DNA of 64,000 bases from Rhodoferax sp. WC2427 (GCF_040822085.1 NZ_CP162006.1:1798001-1862000); one strand, 5' to 3'. Shown: positions 20,557 to 31,843, numbered from the stretch's first letter. The notes: generated by a model from the sequence alone, not told the origin. Numbers and translations are program-made.

Positions 20557-22704
20557 ATGGTAGAAATCGAACTCGACGGTAAGAAGGTAGACATTCTTGA
20601 AGGCAGCATGATCATGCATGCGGCTGAAAAGGCGGGAACCTATATTCCCCATTTTTGTTACCACAAGAAGCTCAGCATTGCGGCGAACTGCCGTATGTGC
20701 CTGGTGGATGTGGAAAAGGCGCCCAAGCCCATGCCTGCATGCGCGACGCCCGTCACGCAGGGCATGATTGTTCGCACCAAGAGCGAAAAGGCCATCAAGG
20801 CCCAGCAGTCGGTGATGGAGTTTCTGCTCATCAACCATCCCCTGGATTGTCCAATTTGTGACCAGGGCGGCGAATGCCAGTTACAGGATTTGGCCGTCGG
20901 CTACGGTGGTTCGTCTTCGCGCTACGAAGAAGAGAAGCGTGTGGTTTTCCACAAGGATGTCGGCCCGCTCGTATCCATGGAAGAAATGAGCCGCTGCATC
21001 CACTGCACGCGCTGCGTACGTTTTGGCCAGGAAGTAGCCGGAGTGATGGAACTCGGCATGATCCACCGCGGCGAGCATTCTGAAATCACCACAGTATTGG
21101 GTGAGACCATCGATTCCGAACTCTCGGGCAACATGATCGACATTTGCCCCGTTGGTGCGTTGACCAGCAAACCTTTCCGTTACAGCGCCCGTACCTGGGA
21201 GTTGTCGCGCCGCAAGTCGGTCAGTCCGCACGATTCCACCGGGGCGAATCTGGTCGTCCAGGTCAAGAACAACAAGGTCATGCGCGTCGTGCCGCTTGAA
21301 AATGAAGCGGTTAACGAATGCTGGATTGCCGACCGCGATCGTTTTTCCTACGAAGCACTGAACAGCCCTGAGCGCCTCACCAGCCCTATGCTCAAGCAGG
21401 GTGGCGAGTGGAAATCGGTTGATTGGCAGACTGCGCTCGAATACATCGCCAATGGTCTGAAGCAGATCAAAACCCAGCACGGTGCGGCCAGCATTGGTGC
21501 CTTGGTCAGTCCCCACAGTACGCTCGAAGAGTTGGTGCTTGCCGCAGCCTTGGTGCGCGGCCTGGGCAGTGAGAACATCGACTACCGTCTGCGCAATGCG
21601 GAATTTGTGCAGCCCGAAGGTATCCGTTACCTGGGTGCGTCCATAGCCTCTTTGAGCCAACTGCAGCGGGTGCTGGTGGTGGGTTCGAACCTGCGCAAGG
21701 ACCACCCTCTGTTTGCGCAGCGTATTCGGCAGGCAGCGCGCAAGGGTTGCGCGGTGAGTGCTATCAATTCCATAGTAGAGCTGGCCAAGGCAGACGCCTG
21801 GGCCATGCCGGTTGCAAATTTTGTGCAGAGCCCTGCAGACCAGTGGCTGCAGTCCTTGGCCGATGTTGCTGTGGCGGTGGCCGAGGCCAACGCATCCACT
21901 GCACCGGTTTCTGGTACTGCCAGCGATACCGCCAAAGCCATCGCCAAGTCCCTGTTGGGTGGCGAGCGCAAGGCAATTCTGTTGGGCAATGCGGCAGCAC
22001 ACCACGCCCAGGCATCCAGCCTTTTGGCATTGGCCCAGTGGATTGCGGAGCAAACCGGTGCCACGGTGGGTTATCTGACAGAGGCTGCCAACACCGTTGG
22101 CGCCCAATTGGCGCAGGCCTTGCCAGGCCAAGGTGGCATGGATGCGGGCCAGATGTTGGCTGGTGGTCTCAAGGCCGTTGTGCTTCTGAACAACGAACCT
22201 GAATTTGATTCGGTGGCGGGCGCCGCGCACCAACTGGGCCGCGCCGAGATGGTAGTGACCATGAGCCCCTTCAAGTCCAACATGGCGTTCAGTGACGTGC
22301 TGCTGCCCATTGCACCGTTCTCGGAAACCTCTGGCAGTTTTGTCAACGCCGAAGGGCGCGTACAAGGCTTCCATGCAGTGGTGAAGCCCTTGGGCGATAC
22401 CCGCCCCGCGTGGAAAGTGCTGCGTGTGTTGGCCAATGTGCTGGGTTTGCCAGGCTTCGACTTCGAATCCTCGCAAGATGTGTTGGCAACGTTGCGCGCC
22501 GATGTGTCGGAGACGGCGACACACGTGTTGGAATCCAGGTTAAGCAACAAGACCCGCGCAGGAATTGATATGGCTGCGCGTACCTCGGCTGTGCCAGTGG
22601 TTGCCAGCCTGTACCAGTTGGATGGCATCGTGCGCCGTGCCAGTGCTTTGCAGATGACGGCAGATGCGCGACAAGCCCATGCCGCACAGGAGGTGGCAGC
22701 ATGA
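20557..22704 (+). CDS. nuoG: NADH-quinone oxidoreductase subunit G
   Basis: A 715-residue iron-sulfur subunit. The N-terminal ~220 residues hold the clusters: a [2Fe-2S] plant-ferredoxin-like set ([15 protein letters not shown]), the HxxxC segment [14 protein letters not shown] for N5, and CIHCTRC with a later Cys (IDICPVGAL) for N4. The rest is a molybdopterin-oxidoreductase-like fold that no longer carries a cofactor. The C-terminus overlaps nuoH in ATGA. Near 21757-21785 it has a stretch reminiscent of the dispersed repeat, but too weak to call. Confidence 0.96.
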   Translation: MVEIELDGKKVDILEGSMIMHAAEKAGTYIPHFCYHKKLSIAANCRMCLVDVEKAPKPMPACATPVTQGMIVRTKSEKAIKAQQSVMEFLLINHPLDCPICDQGGECQLQDLAVGYGGSSSRYEEEKRVVFHKDVGPLVSMEEMSRCIHCTRCVRFGQEVAGVMELGMIHRGEHSEITTVLGETIDSELSGNMIDICPVGALTSKPFRYSARTWELSRRKSVSPHDSTGANLVVQVKNNKVMRVVPLENEAVNECWIADRDRFSYEALNSPERLTSPMLKQGGEWKSVDWQTALEYIANGLKQIKTQHGAASIGALVSPHSTLEELVLAAALVRGLGSENIDYRLRNAEFVQPEGIRYLGASIASLSQLQRVLVVGSNLRKDHPLFAQRIRQAARKGCAVSAINSIVELAKADAWAMPVANFVQSPADQWLQSLADVAVAVAEANASTAPVSGTASDTAKAIAKSLLGGERKAILLGNAAAHHAQASSLLALAQWIAEQTGATVGYLTEAANTVGAQLAQALPGQGGMDAGQMLAGGLKAVVLLNNEPEFDSVAGAAHQLGRAEMVVTMSPFKSNMAFSDVLLPIAPFSETSGSFVNAEGRVQGFHAVVKPLGDTRPAWKVLRVLANVLGLPGFDFESSQDVLATLRADVSETATHVLESRLSNKTRAGIDMAARTSAVPVVASLYQLDGIVRRASALQMTADARQAHAAQEVAA

Positions 22705-23783
22705 TTGATGGAATCTTCGCTTTTGGCCAAGGACTGGTTGGTGCCAGCTGGTGGTCCGGTGGTGCTTGGCCTGTCATCTGGAATCTGATCAAGATCGTAC
22801 TGGTGCTGTTGCCGTTGATGGGCTGTGTGGCCTACCTCACATTGTGGGAGCGTAAAGCTATCGGTTGGACCCAGATTCGGATCGGCCCCAACCGTGTAGG
22901 ACCCATGGGTTTGTTGCAACCCATTGCCGATGCTTTGAAGCTGCTGACCAAGGAAATCATTCTTCCGACGGTGGCGAATAAAGGACTCTTCTTCCTGGGT
23001 CCGATCATGACCATCATGCCCGCCCTGGCGGCGTGGGCGGTGATTCCTTTCGGCCCTGAAATCGCACTCTCGAATATCAACGCGGGTCTCCTTTTCCTGA
23101 TGGCGATCACCTCCATGGAAGTCTACGGTGTGATCATCGCCGGCTGGGCTTCCAACTCCAAATACGCCTTCCTGGGCGCACTGCGGGCTTCAGCGCAGAT
23201 GGTGAGCTACGAAATTGCCATGGGCTTTTGCCTGGTAATCGTGCTGATGGTCTCCGCCAGCCTGAACCTGACCGACATCGTCATGGGACAGGCCAAGGGC
23301 ATGTTTGCTGAAAAAGGGTTGACTTTCCTGTCCTGGAACTGGTTGCCTTTGTTGCCGGTCTTTTTGGTCTATTTCATCTCTGGTTTGGCCGAAACCAACC
23401 GCCACCCGTTCGACGTGGTGGAAGGTGAGTCGGAGATTGTGGCAGGCCACATGGTCGAGTACTCCGGCATGAGCTTTGCCATGTTCTTTCTGGCCGAATA
23501 CGCCAATATGTGGCTCGTGTCGATCATGACGGTGCTGATGTTCCTGGGCGGCTGGTTGTCACCTATCGATAGCGTGCTGTTCAATTGGATTCCAGGCTGG
23601 ATTTGGCTCGGTCTCAAGACCTTTGCGGTCGTGACCATGTTCCTGTGGGTCCGTGCCAGCTTTCCACGTTTCCGTTACGACCAGATCATGCGTCTGGGCT
23701 GGAAGATTTTTATCCCTGTCACCTTGGTGTGGCTGGTCGTGGTGGGTGGCTGGATGCAGACCCCGTTCAATATCTGGAAGTAA
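22701..23783 (+). CDS. nuoH: NADH-quinone oxidoreductase subunit H
   Basis: A 360-residue membrane subunit joining the two arms and forming the quinone entry. The signatures [31 protein letters not shown] and the acidic loop [22 protein letters not shown] (E-channel) are intact. About eight membrane helices can be seen. The start overlaps the nuoG stop by 4 bp. Confidence 0.97.
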   Translation: MIDGIFAFGQGLVGASWWSGGAWPVIWNLIKIVLVLLPLMGCVAYLTLWERKAIGWTQIRIGPNRVGPMGLLQPIADALKLLTKEIILPTVANKGLFFLGPIMTIMPALAAWAVIPFGPEIALSNINAGLLFLMAITSMEVYGVIIAGWASNSKYAFLGALRASAQMVSYEIAMGFCLVIVLMVSASLNLTDIVMGQAKGMFAEKGLTFLSWNWLPLLPVFLVYFISGLAETNRHPFDVVEGESEIVAGHMVEYSGMSFAMFFLAEYANMWLVSIMTVLMFLGGWLSPIDSVLFNWIPGWIWLGLKTFAVVTMFLWVRASFPRFRYDQIMRLGWKIFIPVTLVWLVVVGGWMQTPFNIWK

Positions 23784-23795
23784 AGCGAGTCACGT

Positions 23796-24305
23796 ATGTC
23801 CACAACGGCTACCCCTGCCTTTTCGCTCAAGGACTTTCTCTCCAGCTTCATGTTGGCAGAGCTGTTCAAGGGCTTGGCGCTGACCGGCAAACATGCGTTC
23901 CGGCGCAAGATTACGGTGCAGTTTCCGGAGGAAAAGACACCGCTGTCGCCCCGCTTTCGCGGCCTGCATGCTTTGCGCCGCTATGAAAACGGTGAAGAGC
24001 GCTGCATCGCATGCAAGCTTTGCGAGGCGGTGTGCCCCGCCATGGCGATTACCATCGAGTCGGATGTGCGGGCCGATGGTTCGCGCCGTACCAGCCGGTA
24101 CGACATCGACCTGACCAAGTGCATTTTTTGCGGCTTTTGTGAAGAAAGCTGCCCGGTCGATTCCATCGTGGAAACCCACGTACTGGAATACCACGGTGAA
24201 AAGCGTGGTGATTTGTACTTCACCAAGGACATGCTGTTGGCCGTGGGGGACCGCTATGAAAAAGAAATCGCAGCCGCCCGTGCCGCCGATGCCAAGTACC
24301 GCTAG
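23796..24305 (+). CDS. nuoI: NADH-quinone oxidoreductase subunit I
   Basis: A 169-residue 8-Fe ferredoxin subunit. Two CxxCxxCxxxCP motifs carry clusters N6a and N6b: Cys70, 73, 76, 80 and Cys109, 112, 115, 119. The N-terminal amphipathic segment lies along the membrane. It follows nuoH by 12 bp; the 56-bp gap to nuoJ shows no separate promoter. Confidence 0.97.
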   Translation: MSTTATPAFSLKDFLSSFMLAELFKGLALTGKHAFRRKITVQFPEEKTPLSPRFRGLHALRRYENGEERCIACKLCEAVCPAMAITIESDVRADGSRRTSRYDIDLTKCIFCGFCEESCPVDSIVETHVLEYHGEKRGDLYFTKDMLLAVGDRYEKEIAAARAADAKYR

Positions 24306-24361
24306 ACCTCGTTCACAGCTGCTGATTGCTGCCCTCGTTTCCACACAATAAGAACCGCTCC

Positions 24362-25030
24362 ATGGACGTTAAGACAGGCCTTTTTTATCTCTTTGCGACA
24401 GTGCTGCTGTTCGCAGGGTTCCGAGTGATTACTTCACGCAACCCTGTGTACGCCGCGCTGTATTTGGTGCTTGCGTTTTTCCAGGCAGCCGCTATCTGGA
24501 TTCTGCTCAAAGCAGAGTTTTTGGCCATTACCTTGGTGCTCGTATACGTCGGCGCGGTCATGGTGTTGTTCCTGTTCGTGGTGATGATGTTGGATATCAA
24601 TGTCGATGCACTGCGCCAGGGCTTCTGGAAGCATTTCCCCGTCGCAGCCGGTGGTGGAGTCTTGCTGGCACTGGAAATGGCCATGGTCTTGATGGGCGGG
24701 TTCCGTACCAATGAAGAGACGCGCAATCTGACGGGTGGTGCCAACATCGGTGCCCAGGTATCCAACACCAAGGAGCTGGGCAAGATTCTCTATACCGAGT
24801 ACTTGTACCCGCTGGAAATTGCCGCTGTCATCCTGTTGGTGGCCATCGTGGCCGCCATCGCCCTGACGCTGCGCCAGCGTAAGGACAGCAAGCACACGAA
24901 CCCCTCGGACCAGGTGCGGGTCAAGGCCCGGGACCGCGTGGAGATCATCAAAATGAAGGTAACCCAGCCTGCGGTGGAAGTTTCTGCCGCTGCTGCCCCG
25001 GTGGCTGCGGTTGTGGAGAAAAAAGCATGA
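24362..25030 (+). CDS. nuoJ: NADH-quinone oxidoreductase subunit J
   Basis: A 222-residue membrane subunit with five helices, including the conserved [25 protein letters not shown] segment. After the last helix, at about residue 172, it has a 50-residue hydrophilic tail, Lys/Val/Ala-rich and ending VEKKA. The ATG at 24362 ([11 protein letters not shown]) is chosen over an upstream start that adds 12 unconserved residues. The stop overlaps nuoK in ATGA. Confidence 0.95.
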   Translation: MDVKTGLFYLFATVLLFAGFRVITSRNPVYAALYLVLAFFQAAAIWILLKAEFLAITLVLVYVGAVMVLFLFVVMMLDINVDALRQGFWKHFPVAAGGGVLLALEMAMVLMGGFRTNEETRNLTGGANIGAQVSNTKELGKILYTEYLYPLEIAAVILLVAIVAAIALTLRQRKDSKHTNPSDQVRVKARDRVEIIKMKVTQPAVEVSAAAAPVAAVVEKKA

Positions 25031-25335
25031 CCTTGACGCTTGGACACTTTCTTTCACTCGGGGCCATTTTGTTCGCCTTGTCGGTGATCGGTATCTTTTT
25101 GAACCGTAAGAATCTCATCGTCTTGTTGATGGCCATTGAGCTGATGCTTTTGGCCGTGAACATGAATTTTGTGGCGTTCTCGTACTACCTGAACGACATG
25201 CGCGGGCAGATATTCGTCTTCTTCATCCTGACGGTGGCTGCAGCCGAATCGGCGATTGGCCTGGCCATCCTGGTGCTCCTGTTCCGTAACAAATCCAGCA
25301 TCAATGTGGATGAACTCAATACGCTCAAGGGTTAA
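25027..25335 (+). CDS. nuoK: NADH-quinone oxidoreductase subunit K
   Basis: A 102-residue three-helix subunit. The two buried glutamates of the proton path are present ([13 protein letters not shown] and [14 protein letters not shown]). Length is normal. It overlaps nuoJ by 4 bp and ends 6 bp before nuoL. Confidence 0.97.
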   Translation: MTLTLGHFLSLGAILFALSVIGIFLNRKNLIVLLMAIELMLLAVNMNFVAFSYYLNDMRGQIFVFFILTVAAAESAIGLAILVLLFRNKSSINVDELNTLKG

Positions 25336-25341
25336 TAAAAA

Positions 25342-27369
25342 ATGAGTCAAACCCTCGCAGCTTCTACCTTGCTGGCGGTTCCGCTGGCACCTCTGGCGGG
25401 CGCTTTGATCGCCGGCGTTTTGGGTACCGCATTTGGCGGCAATGTCATTGGCCGACGCGCCAGCCACACGCTGACCATTTTGGGTGTATTCATTGCCTTC
25501 GTGTTGTCGGCCATGACGCTCAATAGCGTGGTCAACGACGGTGCCCGCTTCAACGAAACGCTCTACACCTGGATGGATGTGGGCGGTCTTCGCATGGAGA
25601 TCGGTTTCATGGTGGACGGCCTGACTGCCATGATGATGTGCGTGGTGACTTTTGTGTCCCTGATGGTGCATATCTACACCATTGGCTACATGGAAGAGGA
25701 CGCGGGCTACAACCGGTTCTTCGCCTACATCTCGCTGTTTACGTTCTCGATGTTGATGCTGGTGATGAGCAACAACATGCTGCAGCTGTTCTTCGGTTGG
25801 GAAGCGGTGGGTTTGGTGTCGTACCTGCTGATCGGCTTCTGGTTCAACCGTCCGACCGCCATTTTTGCCAACATGAAGGCCTTTCTGGTCAACCGGGTCG
25901 GCGACTTCGGTTTCATTCTGGGCATTGGCTTGATTGCTGCCTATGCCGGTACCTTGAACTACACCGAAGCCTTCGCAAAGAAGGAAGAGTTGGCCCAGTT
26001 GCTGTTGCCCGGCACGAACTGGCTGCTGGTGACCGTAATCTGCATCTGCCTGTTCATCGGCGCCATGGGCAAGTCGGCCCAGTTCCCGCTGCACGTGTGG
26101 CTGCCTGACTCCATGGAAGGCCCTACGCCCATCTCGGCGCTGATCCACGCGGCCACCATGGTGACCGCTGGTATCTTCATGGTGGCGCGCATGTCGCCGC
26201 TGTTTGAGCTGAGCGAGACGGCGTTGAATTTCGTCATGGTGATTGGGGCCATCACGGCGCTGTTCATGGGCTTTTTGGGCATCATCCAAAACGACATCAA
26301 ACGCGTGGTGGCGTATTCCACGCTCTCCCAGTTGGGCTATATGACTGTGGCGTTGGGTGCCTCGGCCTATTCGGTCGCCGTGTTCCATCTGATGACCCAC
26401 GCGTTCTTCAAGGCTCTGCTGTTTCTGGCGGCGGGCTCGGTCATCATGGGTGTCCACCATAACCAGGACATCCGCTGGATGGGTGGTCTGCGCAAGTACA
26501 TGCCCATTACCTGGATCACGTCTTTGCTGGGCTCGCTGGCATTGATCGGAACGCCTTTGTTCTCGGGCTTTTACTCCAAGGACAGCATCATTGAAGCGGT
26601 GCAGGCCAGCCATTTGCCTGGAGCCGGTTTCGCCAGCTTTGCGGTGTTGGCCGGTGTGTTCGTGACTGCTTTCTACTCTTTCCGCATGTATTTCCTGGTG
26701 TTCCACGGCAAAGAGCGGTTTGACCAGAACCCGGATGCGCACCACGGCCATGATGACCACCACGGTGACCACGGCCACGGCGAAAGCAAGCCGCACGAGT
26801 CGCCCTGGGTGGTGACGGTGCCCTTGGTATTGCTGGCGATTCCCTCTGTGGTGCTCGGTTACTTCACCATCGACCCCATGCTCTATGGCGACTTCTTCAA
26901 GGGCGCGATCTTCATTGACCTGGAGAAGCATGCGGCTATGGAAGAGCTGGCGCATGAGTTCCACGGCGCATGGGCCATGGCAGCACACGCGTTGACGTCG
27001 CTGCCGTTCATTCTGGCGGTGGCTGGTGTGGCTACGTCCTACTATATGTACATGGTCAACCCGGCCTTGCCCGCCGCCATCAAGCGTGCCTGCCAGCCGA
27101 TTTACACGCTGCTGGAGAACAAGTACTACCTGGACTGGTTCAACGAGAACGTACTGGCACGCGGTGCCCGTGGCTTGGGCACCGGCCTGTGGCAGGTTGG
27201 GGACCGCACCATCATTGACGGTGGCGTGGTGAACGGTTCCTGGAAGATCGTGGGTTGGATTTCGGGCGTGGTGCGTTGGGTCCAGACCGGATTCATTTAC
27301 GACTATGCGTTTGCCATGATCTTGGGTGTTTTTGCGCTAATGACGTATTTCGTTTGGCTCAACCAGTAG
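25342..27369 (+). CDS. nuoL: NADH-quinone oxidoreductase subunit L
   Basis: A 675-residue antiporter-like proton-pumping subunit with the long C-terminal lateral helix. Conserved segments are FFGWEAVGLVSYLLIGFW, GKSAQFPLHVWLPDSMEGPTPISALIHAATMVTAG and THAFFKALLFLAAGSVI. A histidine-rich loop with HH, HDDHH and HGH clusters lies at about residues 463-485, between helices on the cytoplasmic or periplasmic face; such loops occur in other betaproteobacterial NuoL. Confidence 0.97.
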   Translation: MSQTLAASTLLAVPLAPLAGALIAGVLGTAFGGNVIGRRASHTLTILGVFIAFVLSAMTLNSVVNDGARFNETLYTWMDVGGLRMEIGFMVDGLTAMMMCVVTFVSLMVHIYTIGYMEEDAGYNRFFAYISLFTFSMLMLVMSNNMLQLFFGWEAVGLVSYLLIGFWFNRPTAIFANMKAFLVNRVGDFGFILGIGLIAAYAGTLNYTEAFAKKEELAQLLLPGTNWLLVTVICICLFIGAMGKSAQFPLHVWLPDSMEGPTPISALIHAATMVTAGIFMVARMSPLFELSETALNFVMVIGAITALFMGFLGIIQNDIKRVVAYSTLSQLGYMTVALGASAYSVAVFHLMTHAFFKALLFLAAGSVIMGVHHNQDIRWMGGLRKYMPITWITSLLGSLALIGTPLFSGFYSKDSIIEAVQASHLPGAGFASFAVLAGVFVTAFYSFRMYFLVFHGKERFDQNPDAHHGHDDHHGDHGHGESKPHESPWVVTVPLVLLAIPSVVLGYFTIDPMLYGDFFKGAIFIDLEKHAAMEELAHEFHGAWAMAAHALTSLPFILAVAGVATSYYMYMVNPALPAAIKRACQPIYTLLENKYYLDWFNENVLARGARGLGTGLWQVGDRTIIDGGVVNGSWKIVGWISGVVRWVQTGFIYDYAFAMILGVFALMTYFVWLNQ

Positions 27370-27382
27370 AGGAATAAGAAAA

Positions 27383-28858
27383 ATGGGATTGTTGAGCCTT
27401 GCCATCTGGATACCTATCTTTTTTGGCGTTGTACTTTTGGCCTTAGGCCGTGATGAGCAGGCCGGGGCCGTCCGTTGGGTCGCCCTGGTCGGTGCTGTGG
27501 TGAGTTTCCTGGTGACGTTGCCGCTGTACAGCGGTTTCAAGTTGGGCACTTCCGTGATGCAGTTTGTGGAGAACTCCAGCTGGATCGAACGCTTCAATGT
27601 GAACTACCACCTGGGCGTGGACGGTATTTCGGTCTGGTTTGTGATCCTGACGGCATTTATCAATGTCATCGTGGTCATTGCCGGTTGGGAAGCCATTACC
27701 CACAAGGTCAACCAGTACATGGGGGCCTTCCTGATCCTCAGCGGGTTGATGATTGGTGTGTTTTGCGCGTTGGACGGCATCCTGTTCTATGTGTTCTTCG
27801 AAGCCACGCTGATCCCGATGTACCTGATCATCGGTATCTGGGGCGGTCCCAACAAGATTTACGCGGCCTTCAAGTTCTTCCTGTACACGCTGTTGGGTTC
27901 CTTGCTGATGCTGGTCGCACTGATTTTCCTGTACGTGAAGTCCGGCGGCAGCTTTGACATTGCCACCTGGCACCAGCTGCCTTTGGATGGCCGCACCCAG
28001 ACCTTCCTGTTCTTCGCCTTCCTGTCGGCGTTTGCGGTCAAGGTGCCAATGTGGCCGGTGCACACATGGTTGCCCGATGTGCACGTGGAAGCGCCTACCG
28101 GTGGCTCTGCCGTGCTGGCCGCCATCATGCTGAAGCTGGGGGCCTACGGTTTCCTGCGCTTCTCGCTGCCCATCGCGCCCGATGCGGCCCATGAGTGGTC
28201 TGGCCTGATGATCGGCCTGTCCCTGACCGCAGTGGTGTACGTGGGCCTGGTGGCCATGGTGCAGGAAGACATGAAAAAGCTGGTGGCGTATTCATCGGTG
28301 GCGCACATGGGTTTCGTGACCCTGGGTTTCTTCATCTTCAATCCGCTGGGTATCTCCGGCGGCATCGTGCAGATGATTGCCCACGGCTTTGTGTCAGCCG
28401 CCATGTTCTTGTCGATCGGCGTGCTCTACGACCGCATGCATTCCCGTGAAATTGCCAGTTATGGTGGCGTGGTCAACACCATGCCCAAGTTTGCGGCCTT
28501 TGCCTTGCTGTTTGCCATGGCGAATTGCGGTTTGCCCGCTACGGCTGGCTTCGTGGGCGAGTGGATGGTGATTCTGGGTGCCGTGAAGTTCAACTTCTGG
28601 GTCGGTTTTGCCGCGGCCACTGCGCTGATTTTTGGTGCCGCCTACACCCTGTGGATGTTTAAACGCGTCTACCTGGGCCCGGTTGCCAATGACCATGTGA
28701 AGGAGCTGAAGGACATCAACGGACGTGAGTTCTTCATGCTGCTCTTGCTGGCGATTGCGGTGTTGGCCATGGGCCTGTACCCCAAGCCTTTCACCGATGT
28801 GATGGACGCCTCGGTGGCCGATTTGATCAAACACGTTGCAGTTTCCAAGCTCAACTGA
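27383..28858 (+). CDS. nuoM: NADH-quinone oxidoreductase subunit M
   Basis: A 491-residue antiporter-like subunit. The key pattern is FEATLIPMYLIIGIWGG with its buried glutamate, and AVKVPMWPVHTWLPDVHVEAPTGGSAVLAAIMLKLGAYG with the channel lysine and histidine. It follows nuoL by 13 bp with a GGAAT ribosome-binding region. Confidence 0.97.
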   Translation: MGLLSLAIWIPIFFGVVLLALGRDEQAGAVRWVALVGAVVSFLVTLPLYSGFKLGTSVMQFVENSSWIERFNVNYHLGVDGISVWFVILTAFINVIVVIAGWEAITHKVNQYMGAFLILSGLMIGVFCALDGILFYVFFEATLIPMYLIIGIWGGPNKIYAAFKFFLYTLLGSLLMLVALIFLYVKSGGSFDIATWHQLPLDGRTQTFLFFAFLSAFAVKVPMWPVHTWLPDVHVEAPTGGSAVLAAIMLKLGAYGFLRFSLPIAPDAAHEWSGLMIGLSLTAVVYVGLVAMVQEDMKKLVAYSSVAHMGFVTLGFFIFNPLGISGGIVQMIAHGFVSAAMFLSIGVLYDRMHSREIASYGGVVNTMPKFAAFALLFAMANCGLPATAGFVGEWMVILGAVKFNFWVGFAAATALIFGAAYTLWMFKRVYLGPVANDHVKELKDINGREFFMLLLLAIAVLAMGLYPKPFTDVMDASVADLIKHVAVSKLN

Positions 28859-28882
28859 CCCCACTGGATTGAGAACGAAAAG

Positions 28883-30370
28883 ATGATTGACACAATCAGT
28901 TGGATCACGGTTTACCCTGAAATCGTGCTGCTGGCGATGGCCTGCATCATTGCGCTGGTCGACCTGGGTGTGAAAAGCCCACGCCGTACTGCCACCTATG
29001 CCTTGACCTTGCTGTCGCTGGGCGTTGTCGCTGTTTTGCAGGGTTTGTATGCCACTGGCAACACCACCTTGTATGGCTTTGGCAACATGGTGGTCAGCGA
29101 CCCCATGGGCAACTGGCTCAAGTGCTTTGCCACCATCGCGGTGATGATTACCCTGGTGTACGGACGTCCATACGCAGGCGACCGCGGCATGCTGCACGGC
29201 GGCGAAATGTTCACCCTGAGCATGTTCGCGCTCTTGGGCATGTCGGTGATGATTTCCGGTAACAACTTCCTCGTCATTTACCTGGGCCTGGAACTGCTGA
29301 CCCTGTCCAGCTATGCCCTGGTGGCTCTGCGCCGCGACAACGCCACCGCCAGCGAGGCCGCCATGAAGTACTTTGTGCTGGGTGCCCTGGCCTCGGGCTT
29401 CCTGCTCTACGGCTTGTCGATGATGTACGGTGCCACTGGCACGTTGGAAGTCGGCCAGGTCTTCAAGGTCATCGCCTCCGGCCAGGTCAAGCACCAGGTG
29501 CTGGTATTTGGTCTGGTGTTCGTGGTGGCGGGTCTGGCGTTCAAGTTGGGCGTGGTGCCATTCCACATGTGGATTCCCGACGTGTACCAGGGCGCACCCA
29601 CTGCCGTGACGCTGATGATTGGTGGCGCGCCCAAGCTGGCGGCGTTCGCCATCTGCATCCGTCTGCTGGTGGAGGGCATGCTCCCGCTGGCGATCGACTG
29701 GCAGCAGATGTTGGTGGTCTTGTCGATAGGCTCCTTGGCGCTGGGTAACCTGGCAGCCATCGCCCAGACCAATTTGAAGCGCATGCTGGCCTATTCCACC
29801 ATTTCGCAAATGGGTTTTGTGCTGTTGGGCCTGTTGTCGGGTGTGGTCAACGGCAACACCTTGTCGGCAGCCAATGCCTATAGCTCGTCCATGTTCTACG
29901 TCATCACCTACGTGCTGACCACCCTGGCCGGTTTCGGTGTGATCCTTCTGCTGGCCCGTGAAGGCTTTGAGAGCGAAGAAATCTCCGATCTGGCCGGCCT
30001 GAACGAACGCAGCCCCTTGTATGCCGCCGTCATGGCCATCTGCCTGTTTTCCATGGCTGGTATCCCGCCCATGGTCGGCTTCTACGCCAAGCTGTCGGTG
30101 CTGCAGGCCTTGATCGCCTCGGGTTACACCGGATACATCGCGTTGGCGGTGTTCGCGGTGGTGATGTCGTTGATCGGCGCTTTCTACTATCTGCGCGTGG
30201 TCAAGGTCATGTACTTCGATGCACCTATCACTGCCACCACGGTTTCTGCACCCCTGGACGTGCGGGCCGTGTTGTCGGTCAACGGCGCGCTGGTGCTGAT
30301 TTTGGGCATCGTCCCCGGCGGCCTGATGACTCTGTGCGCACGGGCCATTGTGCTGACGCTGGGCACCTGA
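28883..30370 (+). CDS. nuoN: NADH-quinone oxidoreductase subunit N
   Basis: A 495-residue antiporter-like subunit, the last of the complex I set. Visible signatures are [43 protein letters not shown] and [18 protein letters not shown]. About 14 membrane helices are expected. The DUF2818 gene starts 20 bp later and is probably co-transcribed. Confidence 0.97.
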   Translation: MIDTISWITVYPEIVLLAMACIIALVDLGVKSPRRTATYALTLLSLGVVAVLQGLYATGNTTLYGFGNMVVSDPMGNWLKCFATIAVMITLVYGRPYAGDRGMLHGGEMFTLSMFALLGMSVMISGNNFLVIYLGLELLTLSSYALVALRRDNATASEAAMKYFVLGALASGFLLYGLSMMYGATGTLEVGQVFKVIASGQVKHQVLVFGLVFVVAGLAFKLGVVPFHMWIPDVYQGAPTAVTLMIGGAPKLAAFAICIRLLVEGMLPLAIDWQQMLVVLSIGSLALGNLAAIAQTNLKRMLAYSTISQMGFVLLGLLSGVVNGNTLSAANAYSSSMFYVITYVLTTLAGFGVILLLAREGFESEEISDLAGLNERSPLYAAVMAICLFSMAGIPPMVGFYAKLSVLQALIASGYTGYIALAVFAVVMSLIGAFYYLRVVKVMYFDAPITATTVSAPLDVRAVLSVNGALVLILGIVPGGLMTLCARAIVLTLGT

Positions 30371-30389
30371 TGGGTGCGGGCAGGGCGGG

Positions 30390-30701
30390 GTGGTCCAGGT
30401 GACCCAGACTGTGTCCGTTTGGCTGGTGCTCTTGGCGGCCGTGTGTGCCGCCAATCTGCCATTTCTGAGCCGCCGCCTGTTTCTCGTGGTCAAGCTGGCC
30501 CGGCCCAAGTCGCTGGCCATGCGGCTGGGCGAGCTGGTGGTGTACTACTTTGCGGTGGGTGGCCTGGGTTTGCTGCTGGAAAACCACGGCGGCCAGATCG
30601 CCCCACAGGGCTGGGAGTTTTACGCCATCACCGGCACCCTGTTCATCACTTTAGCGTTCCCTGGCTTTATTGCCCGCTACCTGCTCAAGCATCGCGTTTA
30701 A
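30390..30701 (+). CDS. DUF2818 family membrane protein
   Basis: A 103-residue protein with three hydrophobic segments (about 6-24, 47-62 and 77-97) and a basic cytoplasmic loop (SRRLFLVVKLARPKS). I recognise it as the DUF2818 protein that follows nuoN in many betaproteobacteria. The function is unknown; its fixed position suggests an accessory role for complex I, which is inference. It starts with GTG at 30390, with another in-frame GTG three codons later. Confidence 0.8.
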   Translation: MVQVTQTVSVWLVLLAAVCAANLPFLSRRLFLVVKLARPKSLAMRLGELVVYYFAVGGLGLLLENHGGQIAPQGWEFYAITGTLFITLAFPGFIARYLLKHRV

Positions 30702-30743
30702 CCCCTGCTGAACGGCTTTCAGCCACACTGTCGGCGCTCCCGA

Positions 30744-31346
30744 ATGTCTTCCATGCCTATCCCCGACCAGCACCTTGTTGAGCACACAACCGGCAGCGAA
30801 GAGCTGCTCCAGGGGAGCTTTTTGCACGCCTTTCGCGACACGGTGCGCTTGCCCGACGGGCGCAGCGCCACGCGCGAGTATGTGAAGCACCCTGGTGCGG
30901 TGATGGTGGTGCCGATGCTGGACGACGGTCGCCTGGTGCTGGAGCGCCAATACCGCTACCCGCTGCAACGCGTCATGGTCGAGTTTCCGGCGGGCAAGCT
31001 GGATGCGGGCGAATCCACCTTCACCTGTGCCCAGCGTGAATTGCTTGAAGAAACCGGCTATTCCGCCACCGAATGGGCACGTGCCGGTATGTTGCACCCG
31101 GTCATTGCCTACTCCACCGAATTTATCGACATCTGGTTTGCCCGCGGCCTGACGCTGGGTGAACGCCATCTGGACGCAGGCGAATTTCTGGATGTGTTTA
31201 CCGCCACCCTGCCCGAGCTGCTGGACTGGTGCCGCGACGGCCAGGTGACCGACAGCAAAACCCTCACGGCGGCGCTGTGGTTGCAAAACCTGGCCTCGGG
31301 CGCCTGGTCGCTGGATTGGCAACCTACCGCGTCTGTAGTAGCCTAG
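30744..31346 (+). CDS. Nudix hydrolase, ADP-ribose pyrophosphatase type
   Basis: A 200-residue NudF-like hydrolase. The Nudix box is complete: Gly84, Glu90, Arg98-Glu99, Glu102-Glu103, Gly105 (FPAGKLDAGE and AQRELLEETGY). The N-terminal segment before the box and LERQYRYPLQRVMVEFPAG are typical of ADP-ribose pyrophosphatases, which split ADP-ribose to AMP and ribose 5-phosphate. A second ATG lies at 30753. It follows DUF2818 by 42 bp. Confidence 0.88.
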   Translation: MSSMPIPDQHLVEHTTGSEELLQGSFLHAFRDTVRLPDGRSATREYVKHPGAVMVVPMLDDGRLVLERQYRYPLQRVMVEFPAGKLDAGESTFTCAQRELLEETGYSATEWARAGMLHPVIAYSTEFIDIWFARGLTLGERHLDAGEFLDVFTATLPELLDWCRDGQVTDSKTLTAALWLQNLASGAWSLDWQPTASVVA

Positions 31347-31351
31347 CCAAT

Positions 31352-31822
31352 ATGAAAGTCCTGGACCTCCAATGCGCCCACCAGCACAGCTTTGAAGGCT
31401 GGTTTGGGTCAGAGGATGATTTCCAGAGCCAACTCGCCCGCGGTTTGGTTGAATGTCCGCTGTGCGGCAGCAGCGACATTGTCAAGAAGCTCAGCGCCCC
31501 GCGCCTGAACCTGGGGGCCGTGCAGGTCCCCGCCAAGACCGATGCCGCACCGGTAGCCGAGCCCAGCAGCGCTGTGGCGGCTCCTACGCCATCGCCCGAA
31601 GCCCAGGCTGCCTGGATGAAGATGGTCCGCCACGTCATTGCCAACACCGAAGACGTGGGCAGCCAGTTTGCCGAAGAGGCCCGCAAGATCCACTATGGCG
31701 AGCGCAAGGAACGCAACATCCGGGGCGAGGCGACCGCGGAAGAAACCGAAGCCTTGCTGGACGAGGGTATTGAGGTGTTGCCTTTGGTGATTCCGGCGGC
31801 GCTGAAAAGGCCGCTGCAGTAG
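31352..31822 (+). CDS. DUF1178 family protein
   Basis: A 156-residue protein beginning MKVLDLQCAHQHSFEGWFGSEDDF, with CPLCGSSDIVKKLSAPRLN at about 36-54. The two cysteine/histidine pairs suggest a zinc ribbon. The C-terminal half is helical and conserved in the family (RHVIANTEDVGSQFAEEARKIHYGE). It belongs to DUF1178, function unknown. The start at 31352 is 5 bp after the Nudix stop, so the two are likely one transcript, ended by the terminator at 31918. Confidence 0.85.
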   Translation: MKVLDLQCAHQHSFEGWFGSEDDFQSQLARGLVECPLCGSSDIVKKLSAPRLNLGAVQVPAKTDAAPVAEPSSAVAAPTPSPEAQAAWMKMVRHVIANTEDVGSQFAEEARKIHYGERKERNIRGEATAEETEALLDEGIEVLPLVIPAALKRPLQ

Positions 31823-31843
31823 CCGCAAGCGGGTGGATGACCG

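Noticed and set aside
21757..21785. GTGCTATC and ATAGTAGAGC within nuoG resembling the repeat
   Set aside because: Only one hairpin end is present and the match is short; not called as a copy.
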